A stretch of 64,000 nt of DNA from UBA6224 sp963730375 (GTDB lineage: Bacteria > Patescibacteriota > Saccharimonadia > Saccharimonadales > UBA4665): assembly GCA_963730375.1 (NCBI GenBank), contig CAVSRJ010000001.1, forward strand, positions 620,001-684,000. Reading direction: 5' to 3'. Below the pieces are notes generated by a model. It made no database searches. It saw only the letters and a list, made by a program, of their open reading frames with translations, and was not told the origin of the DNA. Position 1 is the first letter of the stretch; every line of letters begins with the position of its first letter. The position numbers and the translations under genes are program-made. Below are positions 28,013 to 34,718 of this stretch, one piece after another.

Positions 28013-29620
28013 ATGTCCGATGATTATCGAAAAGACTTGGAGGCCGCGACACAGCGACGAGCCCGTATCCTGGGCATGGAGTATGTGAACACGGGAACCA
28101 TCCAAAAACAGCTGTATAAACACCTCTTGAGTAAAGAGGAGCTGTATCAGCTGCGAGCAGTACCGATTCAGGCGGATGAGCATAGCATTCTATTTGGTGT
28201 GACCACGACGACACCCCAAACTTCTATGCAGACACTCATTCACCAGTTCCTTGATCAGCGGGTGAGTTTTGCCATTATTTCCGATGCGGGTTATGACGAC
28301 TACATGAAGGCATATGATCCACCTGCCAAGGTCGAATACCACGATATCGATGTCAATGCGCCACGTGACGCTGACCTAGTAAAACAAGTGTCGGAGACAC
28401 TGGAGCGAGTCCGTGCAGACGATATGCTCGCGTATTTGGTGTCGCAGGCGCACCGCCTGAACGCCAGCGACATCCACCTGGAGACAATGCCTGATGGTGT
28501 TCGGATACGACTGCGCATCGACGGGGTTCTGCACCCAGTTGCCCGGCTGTCGCTAGAAAAATACCGCGTGCTCATCAGCGCAATTGCCAGCGCAGGCAAC
28601 ATCTCTACCTCCTCAGACGAAGCGCAGCAGGGGCACATCGGACAGCACGTCCAGATGGCAGACGGTACCGCCGTTGACGTCAACGTCCGCCTCGAGACGG
28701 CACCGACTATAAATGGCCTCGATGTCGTCATGCGACTCTTTAACATGAGCCAGGAGATGTACCAGCTCGATAGGCTTGGGTTGGCAGATGACCAGCGAGC
28801 GGTGGTGGACAGCATCATTAGTAAGCCGAGCGGTCTCGTCATGGTGGTCGGACCGACCGGTTCTGGCAAGACGACGACACTGTACTCCATGCTCAATTCA
28901 CTGAACAGCGACGAACGAAAGATTATTACTATCGAGGACCCTGTCGAATACCAGTTCAATGGCATCAGCCAGCTGTCGGTCAAGACATCGGAAAGCGGAG
29001 AGGGCAAAAGCTTTGCCAACAAGCTCCGGGCAGTGTTGCGACTCGACCCAGATATTGTCATGGTGGGAGAGATTCGTGACAACGACACGGCGCATACCGC
29101 GCTGCAGGCGGCATTGACTGGCCACCTGGTGCTTAGTACGTTCCACGCTTCATCGGCGGCAGCGGCACTCACTAGGCTTGGCGACGTCATTGGCGAGAAC
29201 CCATTGTTCGTTTCGGCGGTCCGGTTGGTCATGGCGCAGCGCTTAGTTCGCCGACTCGATGATGCGACGAAACAGCCGTATCAGCCCAGCGGTGCTGAAA
29301 TGCAACAGATTTATGAAGTATTGAAGGACTTGCCCGAGAGCTCGCCCAAGCCGAACCTGGAAGGCCTACGTTTGTACAAGCCGGGAAGTTCACCAGAGAA
29401 TCCGTATGGTTACACCGGACAAATTGCGGTCCGGGAGCAGTTCACCATGAATGGCGCCATGCACGATTTGTTCAGTCAGAAGAATAGCGACCGGCTGACC
29501 ACACAGCAAATCGAAGCTGCCGCAAAGTCGAGCGGCATGCGCACCATGCTGCAGGATGCCATGTTGCGAGTCTGTGCTGGCGAGACCACACTCCAAGAAG
29601 TTTATCGAGTCATCGGGTAA
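28013..29620 (+). CDS. pilB: Type IV pilus assembly ATPase (PilB/GspE family)
   Basis: 535 residues. The N-terminal MshEN-like region, IHLETMPDGVRIRLRIDG, Walker A GPTGSGKTTTLY (about residue 281), the Asp box, Walker B-like DPDIVMVGEIRD, and the His box STFHASSA are present. It powers pilus extension. The tetra-cysteine zinc site usual after the LVRRL segment of PilB is absent; the stretch after RLVRRLDD contains no Cys pairs. No other pilus assembly gene adjoins it. The monocistronic position beside a methyltransferase gene is unusual. Confidence 0.9.
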   Translation: MSDDYRKDLEAATQRRARILGMEYVNTGTIQKQLYKHLLSKEELYQLRAVPIQADEHSILFGVTTTTPQTSMQTLIHQFLDQRVSFAIISDAGYDDYMKAYDPPAKVEYHDIDVNAPRDADLVKQVSETLERVRADDMLAYLVSQAHRLNASDIHLETMPDGVRIRLRIDGVLHPVARLSLEKYRVLISAIASAGNISTSSDEAQQGHIGQHVQMADGTAVDVNVRLETAPTINGLDVVMRLFNMSQEMYQLDRLGLADDQRAVVDSIISKPSGLVMVVGPTGSGKTTTLYSMLNSLNSDERKIITIEDPVEYQFNGISQLSVKTSESGEGKSFANKLRAVLRLDPDIVMVGEIRDNDTAHTALQAALTGHLVLSTFHASSAAAALTRLGDVIGENPLFVSAVRLVMAQRLVRRLDDATKQPYQPSGAEMQQIYEVLKDLPESSPKPNLEGLRLYKPGSSPENPYGYTGQIAVREQFTMNGAMHDLFSQKNSDRLTTQQIEAAAKSSGMRTMLQDAMLRVCAGETTLQEVYRVIG

Positions 29621-29670
29621 TATCGTTGCTAAAACCACACTTTTGTTAGCTGGTCGGGAGGTCTATAGTG

Positions 29671-29702
29671 GAACCAACACTTGTAGAGACTGAGTGTTGA
29701 GG
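29671..29702 (+). promoter_or_regulatory. Leader hairpin and -10 region of whiB
   Basis: A TATAGT box near 29672 is followed by a perfect 7-bp hairpin, AACACT/AGTGTT with its flanking bases, near 29677-29700. It lies in the roughly 55-nt leader before the whiB ribosome site (GGGGGTCACT). Confidence 0.35.
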
Positions 29703-29730
29703 GTAACAACAAGACAAACCGGGGGTCACT

Positions 29731-30078
29731 ATGGCAACAGCCGAAACCGTACCAATACCAACCTTTAGCAGAGAGGCGGGCGGCTATGCCGGCTCAATTT
29801 CAGTTCGTCAAGAGCTGCAAGGGATAGACGGCACACCAGCCACCCCAGCGGAGGAATCACTCTCCTGGCAAGAAAAATCATTGTGCGCCCAGACTGATCC
29901 GGAGGCGTTCTTCCCAGAAAAAGGTGGAACGACCAGGGAGGCGAAAAAGGTGTGCCAAGGCTGCGAAGTTCGTGCAGAATGTCTAAAATATGCACTCGAT
30001 AATGATGAGCGTTTCGGGGTGTGGGGCGGTCTGAGCGAACGCGAACGCCGCAAGCTAAAAAGAAGACGAACAGTCTAA
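29731..30078 (+). CDS. whiB: WhiB-family iron-sulphur regulator
   Basis: 115 residues. The C-terminal 70 residues are a complete WhiB domain: Cys in KSLCAQTDPEAFFPE, then CQGC and AEC (C-x22-C-x2-C-x5-C) for a [4Fe-4S] cluster, the GVWGG turn, and the basic tail RERRKLKRRR that binds DNA. About 45 N-terminal residues have no clear counterpart. WhiB proteins are typical of Actinobacteria, the usual hosts of saccharibacteria, and their phages; here it lies between pilB and malic enzyme with neighbour-like codon use, so transfer, if real, is not recent. Confidence 0.92.
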   Translation: MATAETVPIPTFSREAGGYAGSISVRQELQGIDGTPATPAEESLSWQEKSLCAQTDPEAFFPEKGGTTREAKKVCQGCEVRAECLKYALDNDERFGVWGGLSERERRKLKRRRTV

Positions 30079-30082
30079 TATA

Positions 30083-31216
30083 TTAGGTGATAACGGCGGC
30101 GATGGCGTCGGTCAGGCCATCTTGCGTGATTCGTGGCACGATTTCGTCGGCCGTTGGTTGTGCAACCATGGCGGCTAATGCCTCAGCGGCCTTCATCTTG
30201 TGTTCGTCGGTGATTTGCCGAACTTGATTATCCAGTGCTCCGCGGAATATACCCGGGAATACAAGGGCGTTATTCACTTGGTTCGGGAAATCACTGCGGC
30301 CGGTTGCGACCACGGCCGCACCAGCTGCCTTGGCTTCGTCGGGCATAATTTCGGGCGTGGGGTTGGCCATGGCAAAGATGATGGGATTGTCGGCCATCGA
30401 TTTCACCATGTCTGGCGTGAGCAGGCCTGGCTGTGACACGCCGATAAAAATATCGGCACCCTGAATGGCATCCTCGAGTGTGCCATCGATGTTGTCGGGG
30501 TTGGTGAACTCCAGCAGAAGCTGCTTGGCCTCATTCAGATTGTCACGGTTGCGGCTGATGATACCTTTGCTGTCAATCGCGATGGTATGTGGCTGGGCGT
30601 AGCGATGCAACAGCTTGGCTATGGCTACGCCGGCAGCCCCGGCCCCGATGATGACAATCTTGCAGTCTTTCAGTTCACGACCGGTTACTTTGCAGGCATT
30701 GATGAGCCCTGCCAGGGTAACGGTGGCAGTGCCATGTTGGTCATCGTGCATGACCGGGATGGGCAACGCTTCGGCCAGGCGATCTTCGACCTCAAAACAG
30801 ATTGGTGCCGCAATATCCTCTAGGTTAATCCCACCGAACGTCGGTGCGATAGCTTTTACGGCAGCCACGATTTCGTCGGCCGAATGGACGTCCAGGACAA
30901 TCGGTACGGCGTCAATGCCGCCAAACTGCTTGAACAGGAGGGATTTACCCTCCATGACTGGCAGTGCGCCCAGTGGGCCGATGTTGCCTAGGCCCAGTAC
31001 GGCAGAGCCGTCACTGACGACGGCGACACTATTGCCGGTCCAGGTATAGTCACGCGCCTCATCGGGGTGATCGGCGACGTAGCTGCTAACCGCCCCAACT
31101 CCAGGTGTGTAGTACACTTTGAGCTTGTCGAATGTAAAGTCGGGATCCTTCAGTACGACCGATATTTTGCCCCGTAAGTCTTTATGACGCTGCAGCGCCT
31201 CCTCAGATATGTCCAT
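30083..31216 (-). CDS. NAD(P)-dependent malic enzyme
   Basis: 377 residues, the short bacterial malic enzyme. VYYTPGVGAVSSYV (catalytic Tyr), SDGSAVLGLGNIGPLGALPVMEGK, PVMHDDQHGTATV (metal-binding Asp) and the Rossmann VIIGAGAAGVAIAK are intact. It decarboxylates malate to pyruvate with NAD+ or NADP+; in saccharibacteria it may supply pyruvate or reducing equivalents. GGAGGAATT precedes the ATG. The element at 31249-31359 lies just upstream on this strand. Confidence 0.94.
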   Translation of the reverse strand: MDISEEALQRHKDLRGKISVVLKDPDFTFDKLKVYYTPGVGAVSSYVADHPDEARDYTWTGNSVAVVSDGSAVLGLGNIGPLGALPVMEGKSLLFKQFGGIDAVPIVLDVHSADEIVAAVKAIAPTFGGINLEDIAAPICFEVEDRLAEALPIPVMHDDQHGTATVTLAGLINACKVTGRELKDCKIVIIGAGAAGVAIAKLLHRYAQPHTIAIDSKGIISRNRDNLNEAKQLLLEFTNPDNIDGTLEDAIQGADIFIGVSQPGLLTPDMVKSMADNPIIFAMANPTPEIMPDEAKAAGAAVVATGRSDFPNQVNNALVFPGIFRGALDNQVRQITDEHKMKAAEALAAMVAQPTADEIVPRITQDGLTDAIAAVIT

Positions 31217-31248
31217 AATTCCTCCTTTTCACACATCTCATGCCGGCC

Positions 31249-31359
31249 AGCCTGCTCGAAAGCATTGCTTTCGATACCGCTGGGCTTTTGCACCCAGCAC
31301 ATTTTTCCGCTGTGATGCTCACTCACCGTACTATTTGTACGGCTCCCTCCGCTTCTCGT
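31249..31359. repeat. Structured intergenic element, copy A
   Basis: A 111-nt segment with several hairpins: CGAAAGC-AT-TGCTTTCG, GCTGGG...CCCAGC and CCGTAC-TATTT-GTACGG, ending in CTCCGCTTCTCG. It aligns along its length with 38586-38698 (copy B): shared blocks in the same order are AGCCTGC, ACCGCTG, CCGTAC-loop-GTACGGCT, CTCCGCT and CTCG, while loops vary and keep pairing. It sits between the 5' ends of the malic enzyme gene and rplS. Function unknown; it could be a regulatory RNA, binding site or small repeat family. Confidence 0.6.
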
Positions 31360-31442
31360 GGAGAAAATGCACTGAGCACAAAGCATGTGATGCGTGACTG
31401 CAATTGACTGTATTGTACTGCTTATTTTGCTCACATGCGATA

Positions 31443-31471
31443 TTGTTCTCTCAGAACAGATGTGGTATACT
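31443..31471 (+). promoter_or_regulatory. rplS promoter
   Basis: TTGTTC (31443-31448), 17-nt spacer, TATACT (31466-31471), then a leader of about 33 nt and a GTTGAGG ribosome site before the ATG at 31511. The 15-nt string around the -10 (31465-31479) recurs in the promoter at 63433-63460. Confidence 0.65.
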
Positions 31472-31510
31472 TGCATCAACGGAAATATTAGTGTAAGGTG
31501 GTTGAGGTCT

Positions 31511-32041
31511 ATGGATTCTATTGTCAAGAAAATCAATGATTCGTATAAGAAAGCAGCTGTTGTCGATGTGCGCAGTGGTGACACGGTTAAAGTGCACCAA
31601 AAAATTCGCGAAGGTAACAAGGAACGTGTCCAGATCTTTCAGGGTTTGGTTATTCGCACCGACAACAAGGGCAGCCACACCAGCCGTATTACGGTTCGTC
31701 GTATTGCCAGCGGTGTTGGTGTTGAGAAAAGTTTCTTGCTACACAGCCCGCTCGTTCTGAAGGTTGAAGTGACCAAGCGTAGCAAGGTTCGCCGTAACTA
31801 CCTGACCTACATGCGCAATCGTACCGGTAAGGCCGCTCGTATGACCGGACTCGACTTTGATCGTCGTGCCGTCAACGATGTCCGTGATGTCGAGGCAGAA
31901 AAAGCCGAGGCCGAGGCACATGCAGCTGCCGCCGCCGAAGCTGAGGCCAAGGCCGCCGAAAAGGCAGCCGAAGATGCTGAGCTAGCCAAGAAGCAGGCCG
32001 CTGTCGAAGCCGCCCACCAGGCTGCTGAATCCGACAAATAA
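31511..32041 (+). CDS. rplS: Ribosomal protein L19 with long C-terminal tail
   Basis: 176 residues from ATG 31511. Residues 1-115 are a normal L19 (SGDTVKVHQKI, ERVQIFQGLVIR, SHTSRITVRRIASGVGVEK, SKVRRNYLTYMR). A tail of about 60 residues, almost only Ala, Glu, Lys and Asp (for example AEAEAKAAEKAAEDAE), follows; usual L19 is about 115 residues. Upstream in-frame codons back to 31394 are discarded because the promoter and ribosome site place the start here. The tail is predicted to be a charged helix extending from the subunit interface. Confidence 0.95.
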   Translation: MDSIVKKINDSYKKAAVVDVRSGDTVKVHQKIREGNKERVQIFQGLVIRTDNKGSHTSRITVRRIASGVGVEKSFLLHSPLVLKVEVTKRSKVRRNYLTYMRNRTGKAARMTGLDFDRRAVNDVRDVEAEKAEAEAHAAAAAEAEAKAAEKAAEDAELAKKQAAVEAAHQAAESDK

Positions 32042-32062
32042 TCTCGTTCATTCTTTCAAGCT

Positions 32063-32087
32063 AATACCCCGATTCGTCGGGGTATTT
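32063..32087 (+). terminator. rplS intrinsic terminator
   Basis: ATACCCCG-attcgt-CGGGGTAT followed by TTTT. 22 nt after the rplS stop. Confidence 0.85.
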
Positions 32088-32093
32088 TGATAT

Positions 32094-32117
32094 AAAAACG
32101 CCCGAGGTAGTCTCGGG
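32094..32117 (-). terminator. Terminator of GC-rich cassette 1
   Basis: On the minus strand CCCGAG-ACTAC-CTCGGG-CG-TTTTT, an intrinsic terminator that ends a leftward transcript from the promoter at 32878-32906; it is convergent with the rplS terminator. Confidence 0.8.
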
Positions 32118-32164
32118 AATTCGGCACGGCTGAATACACTGGGTCGGTAATAAATATAGAAGTG

Positions 32165-32177
32165 AACAGAGTAGATG
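32165..32177 (+). repeat. Cassette 1 pairing arm, 3' UTR side
   Basis: AACAGAGTAGATG. The reverse complement occurs at 32793-32805. In the leftward transcript the two segments are in the 3' and 5' untranslated regions and can form a 13-bp helix that encloses the gene at 32330-32671. Confidence 0.7.
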
Positions 32178-32229
32178 GAGTAGTAGGGGCGGGGAAGGTA
32201 GCCATGATGGCGAAAGGATTCGTCAGGCA

Positions 32230-32316
32230 GGCCGGCGGAGGGGCGGAGCGCGTCAGATGGGGTTGTTCTGTGAACAGTGTTCACGCCCGATCGTAGCGCA
32301 TCCGCCCCTCGCCAGC
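32230..32316 (-). other. Long bulged hairpin after the cassette 1 gene
   Basis: GAGGGGCGGA-GCGC (32238-32251) pairs with GCGC-A-TCCGCCCCTC (32296-32310), 14 bp with a single bulged base; flanking GCCGGC/GCCAGC extends it by about six pairs with one more bulge. The enclosed loop holds an inner hairpin GTGAAC-ACT-GTTCAC. It has no U-run and lies between the stop codon and the 3' pairing arm. A very similar arrangement follows the cassette 3 gene. Confidence 0.65.
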
Positions 32317-32329
32317 TGCCGCCAGCACG

Positions 32330-32671
32330 TCAGCTCGGCGGGAACTGCTTCTGGGTCTCGGGAGCCGGCAGGATGTACGGGGATGCGTTGAGCCTCCGCG
32401 TGTTCTCCTGGCTGTTCGAGAAGAAGTTCTCGATCACGTTCGGGATGAGCGGCTTGAGCTCTCCCGCGAGCTGTGCGCTGAAGAACGCCAGTGCCCAGAA
32501 GACGAGAAGGAACGGTGCGAGGAAGAACGCCAGGACCCCGAAGGACCGGACGAGGGACTTGAAGCCGAACAGGTTGAAGTGGTCGGCGACGAGGCCGGAA
32601 CCGGCGATGACGGCGATGGCCAGGACGCACGAGAAGACGACCATGACGATGAAATCGAGGTAGCTGTTCAA
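32330..32671 (-). CDS. GC-rich cassette 1: two-helix membrane protein
   Basis: 113 residues from a TTG start at 32671 with AAAGGT about 9 nt upstream. Two hydrophobic segments (about residues 6-29 and 40-70, the second FGVLAFFLAPFLLVFWALAFF-like) and a polar C-terminus (ENFFSNSQENTRRLNASP). No family is recognised. Codons end almost only in C or G (CTC, GTC, TTC, ATC, GCC), unlike neighbouring genes and like high-GC Actinobacteria. It is the only gene of its transcript, which has a 200-nt structured leader and its own promoter and terminator. Confidence 0.7.
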   Translation of the reverse strand: MNSYLDFIVMVVFSCVLAIAVIAGSGLVADHFNLFGFKSLVRSFGVLAFFLAPFLLVFWALAFFSAQLAGELKPLIPNVIENFFSNSQENTRRLNASPYILPAPETQKQFPPS

Positions 32672-32871
32672 GGTGCAGACCTTTCAGTGTGGGTGTGGTG
32701 TGCCCGAAGGCGTGATTGTATGTTGCAATCGGTCGGCTAACGATTGATGGTTAGTAAACTCGTTGCAGCATACAATACCGCAGATAACTCTACATCTACT
32801 CTGTTAAAGAGCCAATTCTCGACCGGCACAGAATTTCACTGTGAAATATCTTACACCAGGAAAATCAACTT
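32672..32871 (-). other. Structured 5' leader of cassette 1
   Basis: About 200 nt without a gene. On the minus strand it holds ATTTCAC-GTGAAAT-type and CTAAC-catcaatc-GTTAG hairpins, and a long stem ATTGTATG-c-TGCAA ... TTGCA-a-CATACAAT enclosing the latter, plus the 5' pairing arm. No known riboswitch is recognised. Confidence 0.55.
32793..32805 (-). repeat. Cassette 1 pairing arm, 5' UTR side
   Basis: Reverse complement of 32165-32177 (AACAGAGTAGATG read on the minus strand), about 66 nt from the predicted transcript start. A nested outer pairing GGTCG (5' side) with CGACC (3' side) is also possible. Confidence 0.7.
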
Positions 32872-32877
32872 TTCGCA

Positions 32878-32906
32878 ATTATACACCTTTAGCATATTTT
32901 TGTCAA
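32878..32906 (-). promoter_or_regulatory. Consensus promoter of GC-rich cassette 1
   Basis: On the minus strand TTGACA (32906-32901), 17-nt spacer, TATAAT (32883-32878): a perfect sigma70-type promoter, stronger than those of neighbouring housekeeping genes. Confidence 0.85.
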
Positions 32907-32943
32907 ACACCCTCAAGCAACGAATGTTGCTACAATGTATGTA

Positions 32944-33534
32944 ATGAGTAGGATTATCGCGGGTATTGATGAGGTTGGGCGCGGCTGCTGGGCGGGGCCG
33001 TTGGTGGCTGGCGCCGTCATATTGTCGCCAAAAACTCGCTTTCATGACTTGCCGATACTGCTTCGTGACAGTAAAAAGCTCTCGAAAAAGCAGCGAGAAG
33101 CGTCTGCCGCCTGGATTCACGAACATGCCCTGGCTGTGGGGCTAGGCTGGGTGCAGCCAGATGAAATCGACACGATGGGATTGGTACGGGCTGTTGGTGC
33201 GGCCATGGAACGCGCCCTGGCACAGGTAACGATGCATTTTGAGGATTTGATTATCGATGGTAACTACAACTTCTTTCCGCATGATCCGCGGGCCAAAACA
33301 ATGGTAAAGGCGGACGATAGTATTCCGGCGGTCAGTGCTGCCAGTATTGTTGCAAAGGTGGCTCGGGACAATCATATGGCAGAGTTGGCTGAGGCATATC
33401 CGGGCTACGGCTTTGAGTCGCATGTTGGCTACGGCACTGCCGCACATATTGCCGCACTGAATCAGTTGGGCGTGACAAACATCCACCGTCGTAATTATCG
33501 GCCGATCCGCGCCATGCTAAAGGGACGCGCATGA
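32944..33534 (+). CDS. rnhB: Ribonuclease HII
   Basis: 196 residues from ATG 32944. IAGIDEVGRGCWAGPLVAGAV holds the first catalytic Asp-Glu pair, LLRDSKKLSKKQRE is the typical basic segment, and VKADDSIPAVSAASIVAKVARD holds the other acidic residues. It removes RNA from RNA-DNA hybrids and single ribonucleotides. ATG 32944 is preferred over ATG 32935 because a TACAAT box ends about 9 nt upstream (leaderless). It overlaps yraN by 4 nt. Confidence 0.95.
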   Translation: MSRIIAGIDEVGRGCWAGPLVAGAVILSPKTRFHDLPILLRDSKKLSKKQREASAAWIHEHALAVGLGWVQPDEIDTMGLVRAVGAAMERALAQVTMHFEDLIIDGNYNFFPHDPRAKTMVKADDSIPAVSAASIVAKVARDNHMAELAEAYPGYGFESHVGYGTAAHIAALNQLGVTNIHRRNYRPIRAMLKGRA

Positions 33535-33875
33535 GCTCAACCGATACGGGTCATAAGGCTGAGCGGGCGGCTGCGAACTATCTTGAAATGCGTGGCTACG
33601 AAGTATTGGAGCTGAACTGGCGCCGCCCTCGCTGCGAGATTGATATCATCGCCCGTAAGAAGGGGCTGATGTACTTTGTCGAGGTAAAGTACCGCAAAAA
33701 CGACCATCATGGCAGTGGTCTAGACTACATTACCGCCGACAAGCTCCAGCGCATGCGCAATGGCGCTGAACGTTGGGTCGACGAGGAAAAATACCGTGGC
33801 GAATATCAGCTGGCAGCGGTTGAGGTTGCAGGAGCAGATTTCGTCGTGGAACATTTCATCGACGACATAGTTTGA
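33531..33875 (+). CDS. yraN: YraN-family (UPF0102) nuclease-like protein
   Basis: 114 residues. GHKAERAAANYLEMRGYEVLELNWR, EIDIIARKKGLMYFVEVKYR (PD-(D/E)xK-like core E-x-D...E-V-K) and the central helix are typical. Restriction-endonuclease-like fold, role in DNA metabolism unproven. The coupling to rnhB (ATGA overlap) is common in many bacteria. Confidence 0.9.
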   Translation: MSSTDTGHKAERAAANYLEMRGYEVLELNWRRPRCEIDIIARKKGLMYFVEVKYRKNDHHGSGLDYITADKLQRMRNGAERWVDEEKYRGEYQLAAVEVAGADFVVEHFIDDIV

Positions 33876-33900
33876 AAATTGAGTATTTAAGTTATATAAT
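33872..33900 (+). promoter_or_regulatory. Promoter for leaderless metallopeptidase gene
   Basis: TTGAAA (33872-33877), 17-nt spacer, TATAAT (33895-33900); ATG at 33909, 8 nt after the -10, with no ribosome site between them. Confidence 0.8.
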
Positions 33901-33908
33901 AACTGTAT

Positions 33909-34718
33909 ATGACTTCTTCTGAAAAAGTCGCTGAAGCGGCCATGGATTCGTTCTGGTGCCATTACGAAGCGGGCGATTTTGACGCCGGCATCGCCCTGTT
34001 GAAGGGTTTCGGGCATCGCAAGAACGCTGTCGACTTCGTATTGTCGCCCGATAATTATTACATCCCAAACCTTCGCGGTACCGAGCTGAAACGTCCCACA
34101 TCAGTGTCTGATGAAAAAATTCCAGTCATGGCACTTGAACCAGGTGTAACGTATACGTTTGAACGACCGTATCTCCACGATTTGCAGCGTGTTGGCCTGA
34201 TGATGGCGGGTTATTCCGACCAAGGTATAGCTGGCATAGATGCAAGTTTTCGCCGACTCCAAAATGAGCAGATAGAAATCACGCCAAAAACGGGAGGCAA
34301 AAACACTTTTACTCTTCTGCGGTCTGACGACACTGCTGGCAAAAATATTCAATGCCGTCCTGGTTTGGTGATAAACGCCTCGGGAGAAGCAGGCAAGTTG
34401 GCAGACGAGCACGCCGAAGTAGTACTACACGAGGTCGTACATCTGGCTCAGGGTCTGTCAAACCCGGTGTACCCTGACGAGCTGTCGCACCGTTTTGCCA
34501 AAGAGTTCCAAGCGTATGCAGTGCAGGCTACGTTAGCGCGCAGTTGGAATATGCCGTATTCCCCCAGCTCACACAAGGCCGGGGCTGTTGATCTAGCTCG
34601 CAAACGCTATATGGGTGAGTCGGAATATGTCCCGAAGCCTCTACGCGTTGGATATGCTACGTCGAGACGAGGCTACTGCTCAGTTGGCTGTGCAATTAGC
34701 GCGAAACAGAATTATTGA
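33909..34718 (+). CDS. Putative zincin metallopeptidase (HEVVH)
   Basis: 269 residues, no signal peptide or membrane helix. VVLHEVVHLAQ (about residues 176-186) is an HExxH zinc motif. The downstream EFQAYAVQA helix could supply the third ligand (gluzincin-like). The first 120 residues include DNYYIPNLRG and TYTFERPYLHDLQRVG. No known family is recognised beyond the motif. It is transcribed from its own leaderless promoter and overlaps the convergent aminopeptidase gene by 7 nt. Confidence 0.65.
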   Translation: MTSSEKVAEAAMDSFWCHYEAGDFDAGIALLKGFGHRKNAVDFVLSPDNYYIPNLRGTELKRPTSVSDEKIPVMALEPGVTYTFERPYLHDLQRVGLMMAGYSDQGIAGIDASFRRLQNEQIEITPKTGGKNTFTLLRSDDTAGKNIQCRPGLVINASGEAGKLADEHAEVVLHEVVHLAQGLSNPVYPDELSHRFAKEFQAYAVQATLARSWNMPYSPSSHKAGAVDLARKRYMGESEYVPKPLRVGYATSRRGYCSVGCAISAKQNY

